Below are positions 5,922-11,680 of a stretch of DNA of 12,013 nucleotides, piece by piece. Within the stretch, counting starts at the first letter, position 1; the number at the start of each line of letters is the position of its first letter. The DNA comes from Lysobacteraceae bacterium (GTDB lineage: Bacteria; Pseudomonadota; Gammaproteobacteria; Xanthomonadales; Xanthomonadaceae): contig DMHI01000039.1 of assembly GCA_003449515.1 (NCBI GenBank), positions 1 through 12,013 on the forward strand, read 5' to 3'. The notes beneath the pieces are model-generated. The model was not told the DNA's origin. It made no database searches and worked only from the letters and a program-made list of their open reading frames with translations. The translations under genes were made by a program, and so were the position numbers.

Positions 5922-6722
5922 ATGCTTCGCGGGCCGCGCCGCATCGTCTGCCTGGTCGAGGAGCCCACCGAGGTGCTGTATGCGCTCGGCGAGCAGCAGC
6001 GCATCGTCGGCATCAGCGGCTTCACCGTGCGCCCGCCGCAGGCGCGCCGGGAGAAGCCCAAGGTCAGCGCCTTCACCAGCGCCAAGGTCGATCGGATCCT
6101 CGCCCTGAAGCCCGACCTCGCCATCGGCTTCTCCGACCTCCAGGCCGATATCGCCGCCGAACTGGTGCGCGCCGGCATCGAGGTGTGGATCAGCAACCAC
6201 CGTTCGGTCGCGGGCATCCTCGACTACGTGCGCCGGCTCGGCGCGATGGTGGGCGCGGCGGCGAAGGCCGAGGCCTACGCCGGGGCGCTCGAGCGCGGCG
6301 TCGACGCGGTCGCCGCGACGGCCGCCGCGTTCCCGATCCGCCCGCGCGTCTACTTCGAGGAATGGGACGAGCCGCGGATCAGCGGCATCCGCTGGGTGGC
6401 CGAACTCGTCCGCATCGCCGGCGGCGATGACATTTTCCCGGAGCTGGCCGCCGAGCCACTGGCCAAGCAGCGGATCCTCGCCAACGACGACGCGATCATC
6501 GCCCGCGCCCCGCAGATCGTGTTCGGCTCGTGGTGCGGCAAGAAGTTCCAGCCGGGCACGGTGGCCGCGCGTGCGGGGTGGGAGAACGTCGACGCCGTGC
6601 GCGATGGCCAACTGTTCGAGATCAAATCACCGGCGATCCTGCAGCCCGGCCCCGCGGCGCTCACCGATGGTCTGGCGCAGATGCACGCGCACATCGCGCG
6701 CTGGGTGGCGGTGCGGCGCTGA
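5922..6722 (+). CDS. BtuF-like (COG0614 fold) substrate-binding protein without signal peptide
   Basis: A 266-residue protein of the helical-backbone binding-protein fold that carries cobalamin or Fe-siderophores for ABC importers. It starts RRIVCLVEEPTEVLYALG, continues VDRILALKPDLAIGFSD (about 56-72), SNHRSVAGILDYVRRLG, then ISGIRWVAELVRIAGGDDIF (about 153-172) and a C-terminal lobe with PGPAALTDGLAQMHAHI. The residue order matches BtuF, but there is no signal peptide or lipobox, so it should stay in the cytoplasm, and no permease or ATPase gene is nearby. The start may be GTG at 5916 or ATG at 5922; both follow the MFS stop within nine bases, and I favour the ATG with GAGAAG a few bases upstream. 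The convergent trpS begins 20 bases beyond its stop. The ligand is unknown; related proteins are often labelled cobalamin-binding. Confidence 0.8.
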   Translation: MLRGPRRIVCLVEEPTEVLYALGEQQRIVGISGFTVRPPQARREKPKVSAFTSAKVDRILALKPDLAIGFSDLQADIAAELVRAGIEVWISNHRSVAGILDYVRRLGAMVGAAAKAEAYAGALERGVDAVAATAAAFPIRPRVYFEEWDEPRISGIRWVAELVRIAGGDDIFPELAAEPLAKQRILANDDAIIARAPQIVFGSWCGKKFQPGTVAARAGWENVDAVRDGQLFEIKSPAILQPGPAALTDGLAQMHAHIARWVAVRR

Positions 6723-6739
6723 TCGCGTCGCCGCACCGC
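6708..6739. terminator. Perfect 11-bp stem between convergent genes
   Basis: Bases 6708-6718 and 6729-6739 pair perfectly over 11 bp (core GGTGCGGCG/CGCCGCACC) with a 10-base loop that includes the BtuF-like stop codon. It occupies the 20-base gap before the trpS stop, so it can serve both strands. No T-tract follows on either side. Confidence 0.5.
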
Positions 6740-6742
6740 GGA

Positions 6743-8092
6743 TCAGTCGGCTTCGGCAAACACGGCCAGCGACGCCAGCACCTCGGCGAGCTCGACGCTC
6801 TCCTCGAGGCGGCCGACCACCGCATCGGCGAGGCGCAGCACGCGCCCGGCGTCGTGCACCAGCGCCGCGCCATCGGCCTTCAGGCGAGCGATCAGCGCGC
6901 CCGCATCCTTCGGCGACGCGTGCCCCTCGCTCTGCACCAGCACGCGGCCGTCAGCGTGCACCAGCTTGAAGTAGAAGCGGCCGTCGTTCTCGCGGTACTG
7001 CTTGAAGGTGGGAAGCCGACTTGTGGCGCCCTTGCCCGACGCATTGACGTTTTCGGAGCCCTCACCGTGAACGATCACCGGTGTCGTCAGCGGCCGCAGG
7101 CCCACCGCCGCGCGCAGCTCGCGCAGCAGCGGGGTGGCGATGGCGCGCGCCTTCGCCGCGCCGGCCTGCAGCGTGGCCTCGATGTCGGCGGGCTTGGCCA
7201 TCAGGCCCTCGTAGCGCTCGCGCAGCGGAGCGAGCTGGCCGTCAAGCAACTCGAACAGCGCCTGCTTGGCTTCGCCCCAGGCGAGGCCGCCGCGCAGCGC
7301 GGCGTGCATCGCCGCCGCCTGCGTCTCATCAGCAAACGCGCGGTACAGCGTGAACAGGTGGGACGCATCCGGGTCTTTCGCCTCACCCGGCGCGCGCGAG
7401 TCGGTGACGATCGAAGCGACCAGACGCTTCAGCTCCGCGGGCCCGGCGAACAGCGGGATGGTGTTGTCGTAGCTCTTGCTCATCTTGCGGCCGTCGAGGC
7501 CGGGCAGCGTGGCCACCTGCTCCTCGATCACCGCCTCCGGCAGCACGAGGTGCTCGCCGTAGGTGTGGTTGAAGCGCGCGGCGAAATCGCGCGCCATCTC
7601 GATGTGCTGGACCTGGTCGCGGCCCACCGGCACCTTCTGCGCCTTGAAGGCGAGGATGTCGGCGGCCATCAGCACCGGGTACATGTACAGCCCGGCGGTC
7701 ACGCCGGCATCGGCGTCGTCGCTGCTCGCCGTGTTCGCGTCCACCGCCGCCTTGTAGGCGTGCGCGCGGTTCAGCAGGCCCTTGCCGGCCACGCAGGTCA
7801 GGAACCAGGTCAGCTCGGTGATTTCCGGGATGTCGGACTGGCGGTAGAACCCCACGCGGTCGGGATCGAGCCCGCAGGCCAGCCAGGTCGCCGCGATCTC
7901 CAGCGTCGAACGCTGCACGCGCGCCGGATCCTGCACCTTGATCAGGGCATGGTAGTCGGCGAGGAAGTAGAAGCTCTCGGTGCCGGGCTGGCGGCTGGCG
8001 GCCACCGCGGGACGGATGGCGCCGGCGTAGTTGCCGAGGTGCGGGGTGCCGGAGGTGGTGATGCCGGTGAGGATGCGGACAGGAGCTCTCAT
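6743..8092 (-). CDS. trpS: Tryptophanyl-tRNA synthetase with C-terminal YegP-like domain
   Basis: A 449-residue class I synthetase that charges tRNA-Trp with tryptophan. ITTSGTPHLGNY at 11-22 is the HIGH-type signature (P-H-L-G-N), GLYMYPVLMAADIL at about 134-147 and VGRDQVQHIEMARD at about 156-169 line the tryptophan and ATP pockets, and GRKMSKS at 201-207 is the KMSKS loop. The enzyme is usually about 330-350 residues. Here roughly 100 residues follow, including FKQYRENDGRFYFKL and VLVQSEGHASPKDA (about 363-396), which look like a YegP/DUF1508 domain. I recall the same extension in xanthomonad TrpRS. The ATG at 8092 has no Shine-Dalgarno but directly follows TAACAT plus six G/C bases and the edge of a hairpin. 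The entericidin gene lies upstream on the same strand. Confidence 0.94.
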   Translation of the reverse strand: MRAPVRILTGITTSGTPHLGNYAGAIRPAVAASRQPGTESFYFLADYHALIKVQDPARVQRSTLEIAATWLACGLDPDRVGFYRQSDIPEITELTWFLTCVAGKGLLNRAHAYKAAVDANTASSDDADAGVTAGLYMYPVLMAADILAFKAQKVPVGRDQVQHIEMARDFAARFNHTYGEHLVLPEAVIEEQVATLPGLDGRKMSKSYDNTIPLFAGPAELKRLVASIVTDSRAPGEAKDPDASHLFTLYRAFADETQAAAMHAALRGGLAWGEAKQALFELLDGQLAPLRERYEGLMAKPADIEATLQAGAAKARAIATPLLRELRAAVGLRPLTTPVIVHGEGSENVNASGKGATSRLPTFKQYRENDGRFYFKLVHADGRVLVQSEGHASPKDAGALIARLKADGAALVHDAGRVLRLADAVVGRLEESVELAEVLASLAVFAEAD

Positions 8093-8115
8093 GCCGCGAT
8101 GTTAACAATCGCGGC
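8093..8115. promoter_or_regulatory. Hairpin/palindrome abutting the trpS start codon
   Basis: GCCGCGAT (8093-8100) and ATCGCGGC (8108-8115) are perfect 8-base arms with loop GTTAACA, ending at the base next to the trpS ATG. The minus-strand hexamer TAACAT (8099-8104), preceded by TGT as in an extended -10, lies half in the loop. It may be an operator, part of the promoter, or the end of the upstream entericidin transcript. Confidence 0.4.
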
Positions 8116-8162
8116 GCACCGCCGCCCCGACCGCCCCACCCCGGGCGCGGCCAGCGGCAACC

Positions 8163-8300
8163 TCAGTTGCGGGCTTCCTCGGCTTCGCGCGTGACCACCT
8201 CACCGGCCTTCTTCACGTCCTTGCCGATGCCGGAGATCGTGTTGCAGGCGGTCAGCGCGAACAGGGCCAGGGCGGCGAGGACAAGCAGTCGGGTCTTCAT
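8163..8300 (-). CDS. Entericidin-family small lipoprotein
   Basis: A 45-codon gene: MKTRLLVLAALALFALTAC, a signal peptide with lipobox LTAC and lipidated C19, then NTISGIGKDVKKAGEVVTR and a charged end (EAEEARN). The N-T-x-x-G-x-G-x-D-V-x-x-A-G pattern after the cysteine is that of entericidin A/B proteins, small cell-envelope lipoproteins. In E. coli, EcnA and EcnB form an antidote/toxin pair linked to stationary-phase lysis; in many bacteria a single gene is present and its role is unsettled. Here only one copy is visible. AAGGA stands eight bases before the ATG, and a TAGACT -10-like box lies about 30 bases upstream. The gene is flanked by trpS downstream and arginase upstream, all on the minus strand. 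Confidence 0.85.
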   Translation of the reverse strand: MKTRLLVLAALALFALTACNTISGIGKDVKKAGEVVTREAEEARN

Positions 8301-8327
8301 GGTGGGGGTCCTTAGGGGCGGCGGCCC

Positions 8328-8333
8328 AGTCTA
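8328..8333 (-). promoter_or_regulatory. Candidate -10 element of the entericidin gene
   Basis: TAGACT on the minus strand is followed by GGGCCG and a predicted start near 8321, giving a leader of about 21 bases with AAGGA. The same hexamer stands before tRNA-Thr. No good -35 is visible. Confidence 0.35.
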
Positions 8334-8384
8334 GCGCCAGGCTGGCGGAAGGCGGAGCAGCGGACGCAGGGCGTCGGCAGCGAT

Positions 8385-9305
8385 TCAGTCGCGCATCAGG
8401 GTCGATTTGCCGAACAGGCTCTCGACCAGATCGACCGCCAGCCGCGCGGTCTTGTTGTGCTCATCGAAGGCGGGGTTCAGCTCGACGATGTCGAGCGAGC
8501 CCATCCGGCCGGTGTCGGCGATCATTTCCATGACGAGCTGGGCCTCGCGGTAGTTCGGGCCGCCCGGCACCGTGGTGCCCACGCCCGGCGCGATGCCGGG
8601 GTCGAGGAAGTCGACGTCGAAGCTGACGTGCACGTGGGTGTCGGCGTCGATGCCGGCCAGCGCCTCGTCCATCGCCCGCTTGATGCCGACCTCGTCGATG
8701 TAGCGCATGTCGTAGATGTCGAGGCCGTATTCCTTGACCAGCGTCTTCTCGCCGGCATCGACCGAGCGGATGCCGATCTGGCGGATCACCTCGGGCGTGA
8801 TCGCCGGCGCGCTGCCGCCGAGGTGGGTGAGTTCCTTGGGTCCGAGGCCGCACAGGCAGGCCACCGGCATGCCGTGGACGTTGCCGGAGGGCGTGACCTC
8901 GCAGGTGTTGAAGTCGGCGTGGGCGTCGAGCCAGATCACCCGCAGCGTCTTGCCCACGCGACGGCACCAGCGCGCCACCGCGGTGATGCTGCCGAGGCCC
9001 AGGCAGTGATCGCCGCCCATCAGCACCGGCAGGTGGCCGGCATCAAGCTCGGCCTCGACGGCGCGCATCGCCGCGAGGTTCCATTCGACCACCTGCGGCA
9101 GGTGGCGGTAGCCGTTCAACGGCGGCAGCCACGGGTTCATCGGGCCGCTGAGGTTGCCGCGATCCTCGACCGTGACCCCACGGGCGCTGAGGGCCGCGGC
9201 GATACCGGCAACGCGCAGGGCCTCCGGGCCCATCACCGCGCCGCGGTGGCCGGCGCCGATGTCGGTGGGCGCACCGATGAGGGCGACGGTGGGGAATCGT
9301 CCCAT
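8385..9305 (-). CDS. rocF: Arginase
   Basis: A 306-residue ureohydrolase, close to the usual arginase length of about 300. Arginase splits L-arginine into ornithine and urea using two Mn2+ ions. The metal ligands are all present: H100 (GGDHCLGLGS), D127, H129 and D131 (WLDAHADFN), and D230 and D232 (SFDVDFLDP). N-V-H-G-M-P at 142-147 and V-E-L-N-P at 274-278 are typical active-site segments. The start is the ATG at 9305, with GGAG six bases upstream; a TTG two codons earlier sits too close to that site. It lies 56 bases after the 3' end of tRNA-Thr on the same strand with no T-rich terminator between, so read-through is possible. No other arginine-catabolic gene is seen in the window. Agmatinase is the main alternative, but the sequence reads as arginase. 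Confidence 0.92.
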   Translation of the reverse strand: MGRFPTVALIGAPTDIGAGHRGAVMGPEALRVAGIAAALSARGVTVEDRGNLSGPMNPWLPPLNGYRHLPQVVEWNLAAMRAVEAELDAGHLPVLMGGDHCLGLGSITAVARWCRRVGKTLRVIWLDAHADFNTCEVTPSGNVHGMPVACLCGLGPKELTHLGGSAPAITPEVIRQIGIRSVDAGEKTLVKEYGLDIYDMRYIDEVGIKRAMDEALAGIDADTHVHVSFDVDFLDPGIAPGVGTTVPGGPNYREAQLVMEMIADTGRMGSLDIVELNPAFDEHNKTARLAVDLVESLFGKSTLMRD

Positions 9306-9361
9306 GCTCAACTCCAGTCGATCTGCGTCGTCGTTCGGCCGGACGGCGCTTACGGCGGAGA

Positions 9362-9437
9362 TGGTGCCGACAGTCCGGATCGAACGGACGACCTACCGCT
9401 TACAAGGCGGTTGCTCTACCAGCTGAGCTATGCCGGC
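9362..9437 (-). tRNA. tRNA-Thr, anticodon TGT
   Basis: The minus strand gives a 76-base cloverleaf. The acceptor arms GCCGGCA/TGTCGGC (one G-T pair) are followed by A and an encoded CCA. The D arm reads AGCTCAGCTGGTAGAGC. The anticodon stem CCGCC...GGCGG-type arms (ACCGCC TTGTAAG CGGT) frame loop TTGTAAG with anticodon TGT. The T arm is GTCCGTTCGATCCGGAC. It reads threonine ACA (and by wobble other ACN codons). It is upstream of arginase and downstream of the SPOR gene. Confidence 0.97.
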
Positions 9438-9448
9438 GCTGGGTGCGC

Positions 9449-9454
9449 AGTCTA
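9449..9454 (-). promoter_or_regulatory. Candidate -10 element of tRNA-Thr
   Basis: TAGACT on the minus strand is followed by GCGCACCC, a G/C-rich discriminator of the kind linked to stringent control of stable RNA genes, with a start near 9442, about five bases before the mature tRNA. The -35 region is not recognisable, and a 12-base palindrome CCGCTGCAGCGG (9460-9471) lies in its place. Confidence 0.45.
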
Positions 9455-9474
9455 ACCGACCGCTGCAGCGGCCA

Positions 9475-9491
9475 GTGGCGCGCCGCGCCAC
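9475..9491 (-). terminator. Hairpin after the SPOR gene, probable end of the plsY-birA-coaX-SPOR operon
   Basis: GTGGCGC (9475-9481) and GCGCCAC (9485-9491) form a perfect 7-bp stem with a 3-base loop, five bases beyond the SPOR stop codon. There is no T-tract. The palindrome CCGCTGCAGCGG (9460-9471) follows. Confidence 0.4.
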
Positions 9492-9496
9492 CGGAC

Positions 9497-10150
9497 TCAG
9501 AAACAGGGGATCGGTCGCGCCTGCCAATCGCCGGCGCCCAGCGGCGTGCGCCAGTCGTAGTCGGGGGCCACGGCAATCTCGAGCCACCACTGCGGGCGGT
9601 CTTCGCTGGCGGTTTCCATGACGGCCTCGATGCCGAGGGCCTTCACTTCGGCCAGCCGCGCTTCGGCGTTCGTCTGCTCGCGGAACAGCCCGAGCGACAC
9701 GGTGTTCTCGCCGGGGCCGGCGGTGACGACGTAGTAGTCGCGGATGCCCTGCGCCGCCAGCGCGCGAGCCCTCGCCAGCGCCTCGGCACGACTGGCCGCT
9801 GCGGGCACATGGACGCGCCAGCCGCGCGAGCTCTGCACCTGCGCCTCGCGGTATTGCAGCCTGCCGACGCCAGCACCGAGCGCGTCGACCGCCCGCCGCA
9901 GGGCCGAAGGCGTGTCGAACGGACCCACCGACAGGCACACCGGGGCCACGGTCATGCGGGTGGGGGCGACCGCGAGTTCCGCCGAAGCCGGCAGGGCTTC
10001 GACTTCCGCCTCGGCCAGCAACACCAGCCCCGGCACGCCGGGATCGGTGGCTGGCGGCGGCTCGACGCGGGTCGGCACGTGCAGGCCCCACCACAGCGCG
10101 GCGGCGAGGTTCAGGCAGAGGAGGACGATCAATGCACCGCGCGAGAGCAT
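9497..10150 (-). CDS. SPOR-domain membrane protein
   Basis: A 217-residue protein with one N-terminal membrane helix (about 5-22, ALIVLLCLNLAAALWWG), a Pro/Ala/Glu-rich periplasmic spacer, and a C-terminal half that fits a SPOR fold: VCLSVGPFDTPSALRRAVDAL (71-91), WRVHVP (111-116), ARARALAAQGIRDYYVV (126-142), GENTVSLGLFREQTNAEARL (147-166) and VKALGIEA. SPOR domains bind denuded peptidoglycan glycan strands and are common at division sites, so a cell-wall role is likely, but the particular job is unknown. It follows coaX by 17 bases in a compact operon. The ATG has no Shine-Dalgarno but is preceded by TACACT and six G/C bases, so a secondary internal promoter is possible. Confidence 0.78.
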   Translation of the reverse strand: MLSRGALIVLLCLNLAAALWWGLHVPTRVEPPPATDPGVPGLVLLAEAEVEALPASAELAVAPTRMTVAPVCLSVGPFDTPSALRRAVDALGAGVGRLQYREAQVQSSRGWRVHVPAAASRAEALARARALAAQGIRDYYVVTAGPGENTVSLGLFREQTNAEARLAEVKALGIEAVMETASEDRPQWWLEIAVAPDYDWRTPLGAGDWQARPIPCF

Positions 10151-10156
10151 GCGCGC

Positions 10157-10162
10157 AGTGTA
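10157..10162 (-). promoter_or_regulatory. -10-like hexamer six bases before the SPOR gene
   Basis: TACACT (minus strand) then GCGCGC then the ATG at 10150. The layout is identical to that before trpS and the NlpE-like gene. It lies in the 17-base gap after coaX, so it would be an internal promoter giving a leaderless message. No clear -35 is present. Confidence 0.35.
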
Positions 10163-10167
10163 AAGGC

Positions 10168-10935
10168 TCAGCGCAGGGCGTCGGCGTAGCGATGCAGGCC
10201 ATCGAGCACGAGGGTGTCGCTCACCGTCACCTCGGTGCGCAGCCGGCGTGCCAGCGGATCGGCATAGCGCAGCGCATCACCGCCGGCGACCAGCAGCATC
10301 GGCGGGCCGGCCAGCGTCGCACAGGCGTCGTCCCAGGCTGCGAGCACCAGGCCAAGGGCCTGCCGGTGCGCGGCGGCGGCGACGGCGTCCGGGGTATCGG
10401 TGGCGAACGCGACGCGCGGATCGCCTTCGCCACGATCGAGCGCGGCAAACCGCTCGCGCAGCGCCTCGGCCGCATGCGCCTCGGCGATGCCGACCAGTCC
10501 GCCGCGGTGGCAGCCCGCGCCGTCGAGCAGGTCGACGGTGATCGCACTGCCGAAGCTCACCACCAGCTGGTCGCCGCCGCGGGCACGCGCAGCGAGCAGG
10601 CCAAGGAAACGATCGACGCCGAGGCGCGCCGGATCGGCATAGGCGATGCGCACGCCGGCGCACTCGTGCTGCGTCTGGGCCAGCCTGACGCGGATACCGG
10701 CGGCAGCGAACGCGGCCTCGACGCGGACGCGAACGGCGACCGGCGCGACGCTGGCGAGCCAGGCCTCGCGGCGGTCGGACGAGCCGTCGCCCGCCTGCGC
10801 GGCGATCACCGCGCGCAGACGCCGCTCGAAGTCGGGATCGGCATGCGCCAGCGCGATCACGTCACCTGCGGCCGCGCCGCGGGCTGCGGCGCGCGCGATC
10901 TTCAGCCGGGTGTTGCCGAGGTCAAGCAGCCACAC
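10168..10935 (-). CDS. coaX: Type III pantothenate kinase
   Basis: A 255-residue cytoplasmic kinase that phosphorylates pantothenate with ATP, the first step of coenzyme A synthesis. DLGNTRLK at 5-12 is the phosphate-binding D-x-G-N motif with D5. GVDRFLGLLAAR at 106-117 is the G-x-D-R motif with D108. SFGSAITVD at 127-135 stands where the family has D-x-G-T-A-x-T-x-D, so the first Asp is Ser127 and the Thr is Ser130. A C-terminal glycine motif (LLVAGGDALRY) follows. The start is GTG at 10935, supported by GAGGTGA six bases upstream (10942-10948). It overlaps the end of birA by 14 bases, which implies translational coupling. The SPOR gene follows after 17 bases. Confidence 0.92.
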   Translation of the reverse strand: MWLLDLGNTRLKIARAAARGAAAGDVIALAHADPDFERRLRAVIAAQAGDGSSDRREAWLASVAPVAVRVRVEAAFAAAGIRVRLAQTQHECAGVRIAYADPARLGVDRFLGLLAARARGGDQLVVSFGSAITVDLLDGAGCHRGGLVGIAEAHAAEALRERFAALDRGEGDPRVAFATDTPDAVAAAAHRQALGLVLAAWDDACATLAGPPMLLVAGGDALRYADPLARRLRTEVTVSDTLVLDGLHRYADALR

Positions 10936-11680
10936 GGACGCTCACCTCGCCGGCGTGATGCACGCGCTCGCCATCGGCGTGGCGCACCCGCAGACCACCG
11001 TCGGCCTCCACGCCCAGCGCGACACCTTCCAGCGCCGCCCCGCCCGCAAGCACGCGCACCGGGCGACCGGCCAGCGCGTCGAAGCGCGCCCACTCGGCGG
11101 CGAACACCGGGAACCCATCGCGCTCGAAGCTCGCCAGCGCCGGCAGCAGGCCACGCAGCAGCGCGCCGAGCACGCGCGCGCGGTCGCCTTCCCCGCACCC
11201 GGCGCGGCGAAGGTCGGTCCAGGGCTGGCCGAGGTGCGGCATCGCCGCAACGTCGAGGTTCACGCCGATGCCGATGGCCACCGCATCGCCGCGTGCTTCG
11301 ATCAGGATGCCGCCGAGCTTGGCATCGTCGACAACGAGATCGTTCGGCCACTTCACCCGCACCGTGCCGAGACCGAGGGCGGCCAGCGCACGCGCCACCG
11401 CGACACCGGCAGCCGGCCCCAGCGGTGCGAGGCGCGCCGGCGGCAGGCCGAATCGCCGCGACACGGTGAAGGCCAGCGCGCCCTGAGGATCGGTCTGCCA
11501 GGCGCGACCGCGACGACCACGGCCGGCGCGCTGCGCATCGGCCACGAACACCGCGCAGCCGCGCGCCGGCACCGGCACCGACAGCGCCCAGTCCTGCGTG
11601 GAGTCGACCGCCAGCGCGTGCTGGAAGGCCGCCAACTCGGCCCGCGCCGCGTCGTCGAGCGCGAGATCGCTCTCACGCAT
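10922..11680 (-). CDS. birA: Biotin--[acetyl-CoA-carboxylase] ligase, without DNA-binding domain
   Basis: A 252-residue biotin protein ligase that forms biotinyl-AMP and attaches biotin to the carboxyl carrier protein. The signature G-R-G-R-R-G-R-A-W lies at 53-61, KWPND at 110-114, KLGGILIE at 121-128 and GVNLD at 139-143, followed by the small C-terminal SH3-like domain from about 203. In E. coli BirA (about 320 residues) a winged-helix repressor domain precedes the ligase; here the protein starts almost directly at the catalytic domain. No HTH can be hidden upstream in the same frame, because the plsY gene occupies that DNA and overlaps by 8 bases. The ATG at 11680 has only a weak ribosome-binding site, so coupling to plsY is likely. 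coaX overlaps its 3' end by 14 bases. Confidence 0.92.
   Translation of the reverse strand: MRESDLALDDAARAELAAFQHALAVDSTQDWALSVPVPARGCAVFVADAQRAGRGRRGRAWQTDPQGALAFTVSRRFGLPPARLAPLGPAAGVAVARALAALGLGTVRVKWPNDLVVDDAKLGGILIEARGDAVAIGIGVNLDVAAMPHLGQPWTDLRRAGCGEGDRARVLGALLRGLLPALASFERDGFPVFAAEWARFDALAGRPVRVLAGGAALEGVALGVEADGGLRVRHADGERVHHAGEVSVRVAA

Noticed and set aside
4176..6611. Very long open frame (811 codons) antisense to the MFS and BtuF-like genes.
   Set aside because: Its translation is His/Arg/Gln/Asp-rich without domains, as expected for the antisense of G+C-rich coding DNA. The sense strand holds two clear protein families.
6530..8194. 554-codon plus-strand frame antisense to trpS.
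   Set aside because: Low-complexity His/Arg/Gly-rich product. trpS on the other strand carries all catalytic motifs.
8335..8347. CGCCAG-G-CTGGCG palindrome between arginase and the entericidin gene as a terminator.
   Set aside because: Only four pairs remain with a realistic loop, and there is no T-run.
9305..9311. TTG at 9311 as the arginase start.
   Set aside because: The ribosome-binding site GGAG directly abuts it. The ATG at 9305 has the normal six-base spacing.
8457..9455. Plus-strand frame (332 codons) antisense to arginase.
   Set aside because: Val/Asp/His-rich shadow with no family features. The arginase strand has all metal ligands.
9393..10202. Minus-strand frame ending in GIAQLVEQPPCKR, inside tRNA-Thr and the SPOR gene.
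   Set aside because: That ending is a well-known artefact of translating a tRNA gene. The rest is an Arg/Ala-rich shadow of the SPOR gene.
10132..11469. Plus-strand frame (445 codons) antisense to coaX and birA.
   Set aside because: Arg/Pro/Ala-rich product with no domain. Both genes on the minus strand are firmly identified.
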